From the NCBI GenBank assembly GCA_916048095.2, contig OU696577.1, positions 10,222,907-10,286,906 on the forward strand: DNA of 64,000 bases, given 5' to 3'. The notes under the pieces are model-generated. The model saw only the letters and a list, made by a program, of their open reading frames with translations. It made no database searches and was not told the origin of the DNA. Each line of letters begins with the position of its first letter. Positions within the stretch are counted from its first letter, which is position 1. The position numbers and the translations under genes are program-made. Below are positions 13,190 to 25,102 of this stretch, one piece after another. This DNA comes from Sacculina carcini. Lineage: Eukaryota > Arthropoda > Thecostraca > Sacculinidae.

Positions 13190-13355
13190 CTGAACCGACG
13201 AAGCGAGCACTACGATTCAGCTGTTTATTTTTAACACCAGAGGGCGCTCAAGACATGGCTCCACCATACGGCAGCCAATCAGCGACGCTGATTCACCCAC
13301 GTGATGGTTTTGGGACTCCGGATTGGCTAGCTCGCTGAGCAAGTATTTAAAAGCC
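13190..13355 (-). promoter_or_regulatory. Putative promoter of CDK-inhibitor paralogue A
   Basis: Upstream of the ATG at 13092 lie a CCAAT box inside GCCAATCAG (13275-13279), a palindromic E-box CACGTG (13298-13303), an opposite-facing ATTGG (13322-13326) and, nearer the gene on the minus strand, an AT-rich TTAAAAATAAA (13224-13234) at a plausible TATA distance from a start near 13190. A TATTTAAA at 13344-13351 would suit a plus-strand start near 13375, so a divergent promoter is possible. The GCCAATCAG box sits 183 bp from the ATG, matching paralogue B at 184 bp. Confidence 0.45.
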
Positions 13356-13930
13356 AACTCAGTGTTGATACAGATGCGTTGGTGTGCGCACCGCTCTCGT
13401 TCATGTGTTTGCAGCGTGCATGAACCAAATTCGTAAATTCACAAAATGTACAAAATTATGATATTTTGCTGTTCACATTACTATCAGCAGCACGGCTATA
13501 TATTATCACAATATATTATCACAGCACGGCTAATATATTATTCGTGCATACTCGCACTATTGCCACTTTCGCATTTTTCCCGCATAATGTTACTTGGTCT
13601 TATCTAGATTTGTTTGGACTGACTGAAAATTACCGCTGTTTAGGCTCAGTGTGTTAATTATTATTATTATATATTTTGTAGCTGAGCAGTTTTCCATTTA
13701 AAGTCGGAGAACTCAATTTGTTACTGAATCACAATCTCGCCAAATGTTTGTTGTCATAAAATTCTAGCTCATATGTCATACGCTGCACTTTGTCATGTAT
13801 TTTACCTCTTATTTCTCTCTATAACATTTTCTATCATTTCCTACTTACCATCACATACACTCACACACAAGTGAGACCATCTATTCTCAGTTATTTCGTA
13901 AGTGTATGAAATACACTTGCGAATTGGATT
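13356..13930. other. Intergenic upstream of paralogue A
   Basis: AT-rich sequence with no recognised gene. It contains a short direct repeat of TATATTATCACA around 13496-13520. Confidence 0.5.
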
Positions 13931-13959
13931 AATTGCGAAGTGTTCAACACTTCGCAATT
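13931..13959. repeat. 29-bp near-perfect palindrome
   Basis: Two 14-base arms, AATTGCGAAGTGTT and AACACTTCGCAATT, are exact reverse complements with a single C between them. The structure lies 40 bp before the minisatellite at 13999. Its role is unknown: it could be a protein-binding dyad or a relic of an inserted element. Confidence 0.85.
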
Positions 13960-13998
13960 CATATTCACATTCAGCTGAATTACACGTATATGTGTCAA

Positions 13999-14095
13999 GT
14001 GGTGATGATGTCAGTGGCATTTTCTCGGTGGTATTGTCAGTGGTGTTGTGTCAGTGGCATTTTCTCGGTGATAATGTCAGTGGTATATTTCAGTT
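13999..14095. repeat. Short GTCAGTGGCATTTTCTCGGTG tandem repeat
   Basis: Two copies of a roughly 50-bp block containing CAGTGGCATTTTCTCGGTG alternate with TGTCAGTGGTGTTG units. The core matches the dispersed GTGTCAGTG minisatellite family, here in a small and possibly young or degenerate form. Confidence 0.8.
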
Positions 14096-14099
14096 ATAA

Positions 14100-15535
14100 A
14101 GGTGCAGGAAGAGGAGATGCGGCAGGTTGATTTTCACAAGAAACTGACATGCACCGCTGAGCACACGCACCTGTGTCTGTGTGTGTGCTTGTCTGTGCCG
14201 CCGCGTGTATATGCCGGAGTGTGTGTGAGTGTGTGTGTGCGTGTGAGTATGTGAGTATTTAAGTGTGGTGTGTGTGTGAGTTTATGCCGTTTTTTCTCGC
14301 TGAATTCAAGCGCATAATTTAAACAACACATCCTGTCACGAAAACAACCAGTGCTGACTAAACAAGTCATCGGCTGTCATGTTGTATGTCTGTATGTGTG
14401 TGTGTACTTGTTATATGTATATATGTATGTTTGCGATGTTATTCGTGCGGAATTGTGAGTGGATGATACAGTCAGTTAGATACATAACATGACTATTTAC
14501 TAAGATATATATACAGTAGAAATGAAATTTACCAAGAAAATAATAGTGGGTGCAATCTTGTATTTGTATTTTATATTTCACACACCACATACTGCTCCAC
14601 GTGGGGGTTTTCAGTGCATGTAACAATAACAATACAAATCAGAAAATTAAATTAACAACGCATGGTCAACTAATAGTGATATACATATACGATGTGACTT
14701 GTGAACATCAAGAATCAAGAAATGAGGTATATATAATATACATACAAAGAAATATACACATACACATATGCATATAAAACTATGGTATCAAACTAAGACA
14801 ATGCGGGTACAACAATCAAACTGATATGAGTCGGTTATAAGCGTAGGCTGCTAGGCACCGAAACTGTCGCTTTGTGTGCGCCAGTCTGACTGGCGGCAGC
14901 TGCAACTCTCCGGACACAGTGGCTCAAAATACATATTCAATATTCAAATACAGTTAAATGTTTTCAATAATTCACTTGAGCCGATAATTGAATGTTTCAG
15001 CGGACCTGATGTACGTACAAGGGAGTGCTGTTTGTGAAAGTGTGTGTCAATGAATGCACGTGTTATATTGCAAGCATAAATTAACCGACTGCCACACTGA
15101 TTCAGTCAATCAGCCAGTCAGTCGGTCGGTGTTATTGTTAGTGTGTGGTGTACTGAAACAGTAGAAAAACCGCACCTAATGGCTGAGGCTTGGCAGTCGA
15201 GACAAGGTCGCTCGTAACACTGTGACAGCGGCAATAATGCTTCAAGCCAGAGACAATTCGACACACACACAGAGCTGCATTGAGTGTCCGAGTCTTGATA
15301 GTTCTCTTCCATTGTCACCGCTAGCACACTCACTGTATCACGCCCTATTCACACTCACTCTCGCACACAAGCCCACACACATACAGACAGACAAAGGCAC
15401 GAGAAATATGGTCGAAAGTGGGTAATGTTCTTCTTGAGACATAGGCGGCTTGATTCACTCCCTCCATACAATAGACTTGTCTTACATCGTTGTGTCGTTA
15501 AATCAACATGCACAATTTAGAACGCAAAAACAGTG
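14100..15535. other. Intergenic, no gene recognised
   Basis: Contains GTGTGAGT-type repeats at 14217-14280 and AT-rich stretches with ATATACATAC. Short open frames on both strands lack recognisable features. Confidence 0.55.
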
Positions 15536-16275
15536 TCGTATCAGTGATGTTCTGTCAGTGATGGTGTCAGTGATGGTGTCAGTGGTGGTGTCAGTGGTGG
15601 AGTCAGTGGTGGTGTCAGTGGTGGTGGTGTCAGTGGTGGTGTCAGTGGCGGTGTCAGTGGTGGTGTCAGTGGTGGTGTCAGTGATGGTGTCAGTGGTGGT
15701 GTCAGTGGTGGTGTCAGTGGCGGTGTCAGTGGTGGTGTCAGTGGTGGTGTCAGTGATGGTGTCAGTGGTGGTGTCAGTGATGGTGTCAGTGGTGGTGTCA
15801 GTGATAGTGTCAGTGATGTTGTGTCAGTGGTGGTGTCAGTGGTGGTGTCAGTGGTGGTGTCAGTGGTGGTGTCAGTGGTGGTGTCAGTGATGGTGTCAGT
15901 GTTGGTATCAGTAATGGTGTCAGTGGTGGTGTCAGTGATGGTGTCAGTGTTGGTATCAGTAATGGTGTCAGTGGTGGTGTCAGTGGTGGTGGTGTCAGTG
16001 GTGGTGTCAGTGGTGGTGTCAGTGGTGGTGGTGTCAGTGGTGGTGTCAGTGGTGGTATCAGTAATGGTGTCAGTGGTGGTGTCAGTGATAGTGTCAGTGG
16101 CGGTGTCAGTGGTGGTGTCAGTGGTGGTGTCAGTGGTGGTGTCAGTGGTGGTGTCAGTGGTGGTGTCAGTGGTGGTGTCAGTGGTGGTGTCAGTGGTGGT
16201 GTCAGTGGTGGTGTCAGTGGTGGTGTCAGTGGTGGTGTCAGTGGTGGTGTCAGTGGTGGTGTCAGTGGTTTGTCA
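15536..16275. repeat. 12-bp minisatellite GTGTCAGTGGTG
   Basis: About sixty tandem copies of a 12-bp unit, with GTGTCAGTGATG, GTATCAGTAATG and GTGTCAGTGGCG variants. Because 12 is a multiple of three, stop-free frames of 146-167 codons run through the array on both strands, reading VSVV on plus and TPPL on minus. There is no flanking conserved coding sequence, so I treat them as a by-product of the period. The last 190 bp are the most homogeneous part, suggesting recent expansion there. Confidence 0.96.
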
Positions 16276-18059
<1,784 letters not shown>

Positions 18060-19255
18060 GGCCATAGCAAGAGGGAAGGTTGCAGCTAAAGATGATAACA
18101 GAAGAAATGAAAAGGCACGCTGTCATTGTGGCGCTTCACGCCGGCAACGAGGCGCCGGAGGTCGCCACCTTCCTCAAGGTCGAAAGTAGCTTCGTATACA
18201 AAGTCAAGCGAAGCTTGGATGAGTCTGGGGGCAACGTCCAGTCTGTGGCAAAGCGGAAGAAGCATTCCCGACGATCTGATGCCATCAGAGACGATGATTT
18301 CATCGCCAAAGTCCAGAACATCGTCGGCGATGACCCGAGCAAGTCAATCCGAGCCATCGCTCGGGAGCTGCAGGTGCATCACAAGACAGTGTGGCGTTGC
18401 ATCCACGAAGATTAACGCTACAGCTCATGTGTGATGAGGCGGGGTCAGTTTATGACACAACAAACCAAGGAAAACCGCTACGAAAAAGCAAAAAGTTGCT
18501 GTGTGAAATCAAGCATCCCGAGGAACCCAAAATGCTTTGGTTCTTTTCCGACGAGAAAAGTTTCGACCAAGATCAAAAGGTGAACGGGAGGAACGACCGG
18601 TGGTTGTGTCAGGACCCCGAGGATATACCCCTCGTCATGCACACAAAGTTCCCAGCCACCTTCATGGTTTTCAGCGTCGTCTCCAACCAGGGAGACGTCA
18701 TGCCTCCGCACTTCTTCGAGAAAGGACTTAGGGTGAACGCCGAAGAGTATGTGAAGGTTCTGCGTGAGTCGTGAAGCCCTGGATCGACGGAGTGGCCGAG
18801 GGAAGGCCGTATGTCTTCCAGCAGGACTCGGCCCCTGCCCACAAGGCCAAGGCGACGCAGGAGTGGATGAGCGCCAACCTGCACAGCTACATCACGCCCG
18901 AGTTCTGGCCGCCAAACTCCCCGGACTTGAACCCGCTCGTCTACTACCTGTGTGGCGTAGTCGAGAGGGACACCAACAAGCGCCCACACAACACTCTCGA
19001 CTCTCTGAAGTCAGCCATCAAGCAGGTGATGGTCAAGATGAACAAGGTCATGCTGACCAAGAACTGCGCCCGGTTCAGGCCACGAATCGAGGCCGTCATC
19101 GCTGCGGAGGGGGATTCATCGAGTGAAGTGTGATCGACAGGTCGCCATCAGCTACCCCAGTTCAAACCTTTCATCCAATGTACTGACTTTTGTCAAAAAA
19201 TAAAAGTTTTGTGTGGAGCGCATATTGTCTTCATTTACCGGCGCCACCCTGTATA
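18060..19255 (+). mobile_element. Tc1/mariner element, DD37D (maT-like), decayed
   Basis: The element holds one transposase gene on the plus strand. The right end reads GGCGCCACCCTGTATA, a plausible terminal repeat with a TA target site. I could not find the matching ATACAGGGTGGCGCC on the left, where an (AT)n tract now stands, so that end appears lost. A Helitron-like element begins immediately after the right end at 19258. Confidence 0.85.
18092..19133 (+). pseudogene. Mariner (DD37D) transposase, inactivated
   Basis: The encoded enzyme cuts and joins transposon ends. The start ATG at 18092 opens a bipartite DNA-binding region: helix-turn-helix EEMKRHAVIVALHAGNE, then a second one near SIRAIARELQVHHKTVWR. 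The catalytic core shows SDEKSFD (first Asp), FQQDSAPAH (second Asp) and PNSPDLNPL, with 37 residues between the second and third catalytic positions. It is broken several times: a stop TAA at 18413-18415 after HED, a frameshift near 18485-18500, a one-base loss near 18768 (CGTGAGTCGTG) and another near 19117 that changes the C-terminus. The third catalytic Asp reads Val (NPLVYYL). The copy is dead, but most of the frame is intact, so it is moderately young. Confidence 0.9.
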
Positions 19256-19385
19256 AATCTATATATATAAAAGAGATCCTCTGTGTGTCTGTGTGTGTGT
19301 GTGTCTGTGTGTGTGTTCGACCCTCCTTGGTCCATTTTCTATCAACTATTATTCGGCCACCACTCAGCCTACCCGCTAACAATTT

Positions 19386-20995
19386 ATACCATCACGTTGG
19401 AAATTTTCTTGTCTACATTTTAGATTAAATTTTAAATTTCAAAAATGAAATCGAAAAAAGTTATAGCGGTGAAAAGACAAAATGAACCCTGAAAAATGCG
19501 AAAATTGTGGTCAATGCTCTGCCATCTACTCCTCATAAACCAGAAATGGTACAGCCAAACAGATTATACCACTGTGTAGAGAATTTTCTGTTCTACAAGA
19601 TAGGTTATAATTCATATCCGAAAATAGAACATAAAAGATGTAAACATGACAAAATTTCAATCTATATTCAAAATTATATTTATACTCCACGCGTCCGATT
19701 TTCTATACTTTTTTCTCTATGTATCAAAAACTAATTATCACACAACTAAATAAATAATACCATCATGCTGGGAATTTTGTTTGCTACAACACGGTATAAT
19801 TTTTAATTTTCCAAAGTGTGTCAAAAAAAAGTTACGGCGGTGTGAAGTCAAAATGACAAAGTCAAAAATGCAAAATTAGCACTGGAAACCGTGAATGTTT
19901 TGGTAAATATTCCCCTATCTATTCCTCATAAACCAGCAATGGTACAGCTATAAAAATTATACTATTGTGTAGATAATTTTGTGTTCTACAAGAAAAGTTA
20001 TAATTTATACCCACAAATGATACAAAAAATGTGTAAAATTGGCAAAATTGTCAAATACATCCAAAATTACACTTGATCACCGGGCGCCTAAATTAATTCA
20101 TTTTTCTACCTATTTCTCAGGAACTATTTGTCACACATTAAAATAAATTATATCATCGTGCTGGAAATTGTATTTTTTTAAATGCGGTATAATTCTTAAT
20201 TTTCCAAAGTGTATCTGAAGGAAGTGACGGCGGTGTAAAGTCAAAAGTACATATTGCCAATTTGACAGCTATTATGCGCACTTGCGATTACACAGGAATA
20301 TACTACTGTGTAGAGAATTTTGTGTTCTACAAGAAAAGTTATAATTTATACCCACAAATGATACAAAAAACGTGTAAAATTGGCAAAATTCTCAAATACA
20401 TCCAAAATTACACTTGAACACCGGGTGACTACAATTTATTCATTTTTATACCCATTTCTCAGGAACTATTTGTCATACATTAAAATTAATTATACCATCG
20501 TGCTAGAAATTTTGTTTCCTACAGTACGGTATAATTATTAATTTTCCAAAGTGTATCTGAAGGAAGTTACGCCGGTGTAAAGTCAAAAGGACATATTGCC
20601 AATTTGACAGCTATTATGCGCACTTGCGATTACACAGGAATATACTACTGTGTAGAGAATTTTGTGTTCTACAAGAAAAGCTATAATTTATACCCACAAA
20701 TGATACAAAAAACGTGTAAAATTGGCAAAATTCTCAAATACATCCAAAATTACACTTGAACACCGGGCGACTAAAATTAATTCATTTTTCTACTATTTCT
20801 CAGTAACTATTTGTTACACATAAAAATAAATCATACCATCGTTCTAGAAACCTTTTCTTCTACAATACGGTATAATTTGTAATTTTCCAAAGGGTATCTG
20901 AAGGAAGTTACGGCGGTGTAAAGTCAAAAGGACATATTGTCAATTTGACAGCTATTATGCGCACTTGCGATTACACAGGAATATACACCGATTAA
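19386..20995. repeat. Five tandem copies of a 340-390-bp unit
   Basis: Each unit carries TACCATCGTGCTGGAAATTT (19387, 19759, 20151, 20495 and 20833, with variation), then TTACGGCGGTGTAAAGTC, and TACTGTGTAGAGAATTTTGT. Spacing shrinks from about 373 and 391 to 344 and 338 bp, and the last copies are nearly identical, so homogenisation proceeded from the right. The array sits in the core of the Helitron-like element, as central tandem repeats do in several non-autonomous Helitrons. Confidence 0.85.
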
Positions 20996-21127
20996 ATTTC
21001 ACTGAAGCCCAATCACAATTAAGAATGCATCATATTATCTCCAAGCATGGATGGTGTGGTTTTATTGCGTACAGCTTAATTAATGCTACACTCTACTGAA
21101 TATAAAGGCTTTATTGTCCTCAATAAC

Positions 21128-22872
21128 GTTCCGCACGACGGGCGGGTAAAATGCTATTGGGAACAAAGTAAACTACTGAATTTAACTGTGTAATTTAATT
21201 GGTTTAATTTCAAGTTGCATAAGCATAAGTTGCATAAGGATATGGGTTGCAATATCATGTAATGCCAACTTATGCTGTTTTAGCGGAAGCATTAACCTGG
21301 AATTATAGAGATGACAGAAGGTTGCATTGTTTTGATAGTGTTGTGGAAAAACATGTTTTCTAAATTGAAACATAAATTTCACATTTAGACTTTTAGATTA
21401 GCTATAACTTTCCTGTGGGTTTGTTTTTCTTTTTCAATTTGCACTATTTTTTTTATGAATTGAATATTAATTATATTTTATGAACTGTTCCGCACGACGG
21501 GCGAATTAAATGTATCTATAAAGAGTGGGTTTAAATGATAGCGAGGTATATGATATTTTGCTAGCAGTAAATATTCTAGCGATAAAAGTAGAATAGCTCT
21601 TAAGCAAATGATTTTGGAGAATGATGTGAACCTTTAAATATATTTTGCGATCTGATGATATATGTATTAGGAATAATACGTAGCAGAATATAGATTGCAT
21701 AATATAATATCGGCTGTAATATCAAGGGCTGCATTATCGATGTAATCCAAAAAATAACAACTGTATGAATATGATGCATTAGTGGAAGCATTAACCGGGA
21801 ATTATGAGATAATATGATAATGGTGTAAAATTATATCGCATTATGCAACAAATGTGAATTTAGCTACCTTACAGTTTGGTCCCGATACTATATTGGCGGG
21901 TTGAGAGAAAAGTATTGGTGGGCCGCGTGTTTGGGACCCCTGGGGTAGATAATCTCAGTCTTCTGATTACAAATTATGATCGCATCAGTATATTTTGTGA
22001 TCACAAACTAATAAGTTAAATCACCTCAGACTAGGCTGAGAGCGGTCAAGATTGAATGGTTGGGTTGGGTTGGGTAGGTTTGACTCAGATTATATTGGGT
22101 TTTAATGATAGCGGAAAATATATAAATTTTAACAATAAATATTATAGCGGTAAAAGTGAAATAGTACTTAAGCAAATGATATTGGGGAATGATGTTAAGT
22201 AATAAATATAGTTTGGAAACAGTCTGATGAAAAGATTTCATCATCTTTCATTGTTTGTTTCGTGTTTGTGTTCTGAATTATACCACACGACGGGCAGATT
22301 TATATATCAGGCGGGTTGAGGGATAATATTTGTCAAAATAAGAACAAAAATATTCACATTTAGACTTTTCTATTGGTTAAGATATTTATAGGTTACATTT
22401 TTTGCTTTTCGATTTGTATTCATTATATTTTATGGATTTGATATGAATTTTATTGTATGAATTGTTCCGCACGACGGGTGGGTTTAAAAAAGTGTTTTTA
22501 GATCATTTTTTCAAATGGTTCATTTAAAAAAAGTTTTTTTTTTTAAATAAAAATGTTCCGCGGGCAGCAACTATAGACAATAGAACGTTCAATTTACCCT
22601 GTAGAATTAATCCATACACAAAACCAATGGATTTGACTTCAAGATGCAGAACGGATCGTGTTCGAGTTCTGAATTATTCAGCACGACGGGCGGGTTTAAA
22701 AATGACTCAGGCGGACTGAGGGGAAATATTGTGTCGAAATAAAAATAATTAAACTTATAATTTTCAATTGATTAATATTTTTATGAGTGTACCCTATTTC
22801 ATTTTTATTTTTCCATATTTTTTATGAATTGAATATGAATTTCATGTTATGAATTGCTCCGCACAACTGGCG
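21128..22872. repeat. Scattered CCGCACGACGGGCGGG motifs in AT-rich sequence
   Basis: The Helitron 3'-hairpin motif, usually preceded by GAATTGTT and followed by TTTAAA or TAAAATG, appears near 21131, 21490, 22286, 22466, 22679 and 22858. Intervening segments share AT-rich text such as ATTTAGACTTTTTAATTGATTA. A different fragment at about 21877-21943, ending TTTGGGACCCCTGG, resembles a hAT terminal repeat. Confidence 0.7.
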
Positions 22873-22877
22873 GGTTT

Positions 22878-23797
22878 TAATGCTATATATATACATAAAG
22901 AAGAAATTATCTGTCTGTCTGTGTATGTATGCTTGAATATGAGGTGACATAATTGCGCTGGCTCATGGTTCGCTGGTTCAATTATCAGGGGCTTCAAACG
23001 CAAACGAAGCGATGGCTCATTTTTATGAAATAAAAATGTCCCGCGGGCAGCAATAAAACGTTCAATTTCACCGTATAGAATGAATTCATATACAAAACTA
23101 ATGGATTTGACTTCAAGAACCAGAACGGATGGTGTTCGAGTTCTGAATTTTTCCTCACGTCGGGCGGGTTTAAATATGAGGCGGGTTGAGTGAAAATATT
23201 TTGTCAAAATAAAATTAAAAATAATGAAATTTAGACTTTTTAATTGATTAAGGTCTTCATGAGTTTGCCTTATTTATTTTTAATTTGCAATATTTTTATG
23301 AATTGTTCCGCACAACGGGCGGGTTTTAATGCGGTTTTAATGCTATATATATACATAAAGAAGAAATTATCTGTCTGTCTGTGTATGTATGCTTGAATAT
23401 GAGGTGACATAATTGCGCTGGTTCATGGTTCGCTGGTTCAATGATCAGGGGCTTCAAACGCAAACGAAGCGATGGCTCATTTTTATGAAATAAAAATGTC
23501 CCGCGGGCAGCAATAAAACGTTCAATTTCACCGTGTAGAATGAATTCATATGCAAAACTAATGGATTTGACTTCAAGAACCAGAACGGATGGTGTTCGAG
23601 TTCTGAATTATTCCGCACGTCGGCCGGGTTTAAATATGAGGCGGGCTGAGTGAAAATATTTTGTCAAAATGTAAATTAAAAATAATGAAATTTAGACTTT
23701 TTAATTGATTAAGGTTTTTATGAGTTTGCCTTATTTATTTTTAATTTGCAATATTTTTATGAATTCTTCCGCACAACGGGCGGGTTTTAATGCTAGT
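22878..23797 (+). repeat. Two tandem 460-bp Helitron-like units
   Basis: Two units offset by 460 bp are almost identical. Each begins CTATATATATACATAAAGAA and continues with CTGTCTGTCTGTGTATG, contains a CGTCGGGCGGG-type motif in its middle, and ends with CGCACAACGGGCGGGTTTTA. Each looks like a short Helitron-type insertion, the second ending at the external CTAG terminus. Confidence 0.85.
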
Positions 23798-24729
23798 ATA
23801 TATATATATGTGTGTGTGTGTGTATACGTGTGTGTGTGAGTTTTGATGTGAAACATCACATTATCATGCTGACAAGTTATGCTTTCACCACTCGACACAC
23901 AGAGAAACACATAGAAAGAGAAGGACAGAATGTGTGATAGAGACAAAGAGCACGGCATGATTGATCGATGTATAATTGAGCGGACAACAGTGTCACTTCA
24001 ATTAGAACACATTTAATACTGCTTGATAGTGTGCCCTTCTAAATGACGCCATCAAACAGTTGTGCAGTAAAAGGTGAATATTGTTTTGTATTTCACAAGA
24101 AAATGTTGTGCATAGAATAGCCTATATCAGGTGAATTATACGCCAATCAAAGCTGCCAATTAGAGTTGCCACAACGCGGCCGCACGTCAAACTGACAGCC
24201 CAGTGTTGCCAGATGCTGGCGATTGGCCAATTTTACGACTGTCAAACAGAAATCGATGAAAATCACCAGATTGACTACTCTCTCCATCGCAGCACCAATA
24301 TTCAAATCACATTTGTACCCTGGTCTGTATGTGTGTGTGTGTGTGTTCATCAGTATGTGAGCTGTCACGTGTTGTCAGGACTGTTAGCCGGAGAAAACAC
24401 GATCGTGTGATTATTCAGCCAACACTGATATCTGCATACATAGTGTGAACACACACACACACAAACATCACGCACACAATGGCTCGGTGAACAGATTCGT
24501 GAGAACACCTGTACCACTGACCCACCACCTGTGCCAACAAGATAGCAATTCAACGAATTAATTGCAATGCCACTAATTGCATTTTCTCTGCAACTCTGCC
24601 AGGTATAAATGTCCGACAAACATGACTGTGCAGTCACTCGAATAATTCTGTTTTCCCCAATAATTTATGTATGTTGATTCTTGAAGTTGATTGATATTTC
24701 ATTGCGCAAAAATTCAGTGAGAAGGAACG
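23798..24729. other. Intergenic, no gene recognised
   Basis: Contains a TG-rich run at 23811-23840 and (AC)n at 24452-24464. No coding or RNA feature recognised. Confidence 0.55.
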
Positions 24730-24974
24730 CTGGTCTTCAGACACATTTTCCTCTGATTCTTAGTCAGCACTTCATTTTACACAGAAGCGCCAATAATCCA
24801 ATAAATTCAGCTGCTCCACCAGAATAAAAAAACAAAAACTCAGTCGAAACAAAAATACACTAATTCAAATTTACAACAACACACATTTGTCCTTCTACCC
24901 GAGCTTTAATTTCCCACTTGACAATCCCTCCATTCCCTACCAGTGGGCAATTTCTCACAGCCAATGGACCACTG
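24730..24974 (+). mobile_element. Old copy of the 260-bp hAT MITE family
   Basis: Diverged but alignable along its length with the 49460-49719 element: it shares CTCTGATTC near the left end, CCAATAAATTCA in the middle, TTTCCCACTTGACAATCC and a right end CCACTG. No target duplication is detectable, consistent with age. Confidence 0.6.
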
Positions 24975-25010
24975 GGCTAGATTGAGCCCTGACCGCGGCA
25001 CGAGCTCTCA

Positions 25011-25102
25011 GTGACGTCATAATCTTGGGGTTGTATTAATAGCTGGCGTTCAGAAGCTCACAGTAGCGGAGTCCCCAATTGACGCCCGCCGCTGTCAATT
25101 GG
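25011..25102. promoter_or_regulatory. Possible promoter: CRE plus inverted CCAATTGAC pair
   Basis: A perfect cAMP-response-type TGACGTCA at 25011-25018 is followed by TATTAATA (25034-25041) and by an exact 9-base inverted repeat, CCAATTGAC (25075-25083) and GTCAATTGG (25094-25102), around a 10-base GC-rich loop. This layout would suit a plus-strand start near 25070, but no gene is recognised nearby. Confidence 0.3.

Larger units (their letters stand above)
19258..23796 (+). mobile_element. Helitron-like non-autonomous element, composite
   Basis: The left end is TCTATATATATAAAAGAG after a host A; the right end is a short hairpin CCGCACAACGGGCGG followed by TTTTAATGCTAG and a host T. A 5' TC, a 3' CTAG preceded by a hairpin, and insertion between A and T without duplication are Helitron hallmarks. 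The interior is AT-rich and holds no Rep/helicase frame. It contains five tandem 340-390-bp units and about ten copies of the 3' hairpin motif, so it may be several elements nested or fused. The boundaries are probable, not proven. Confidence 0.7.

Noticed and set aside
12783-13338. Plus-strand and second minus-strand frames over the first CDK-inhibitor exon
   Set aside because: They are shadows of the CDI-coding frame in GC-rich sequence.
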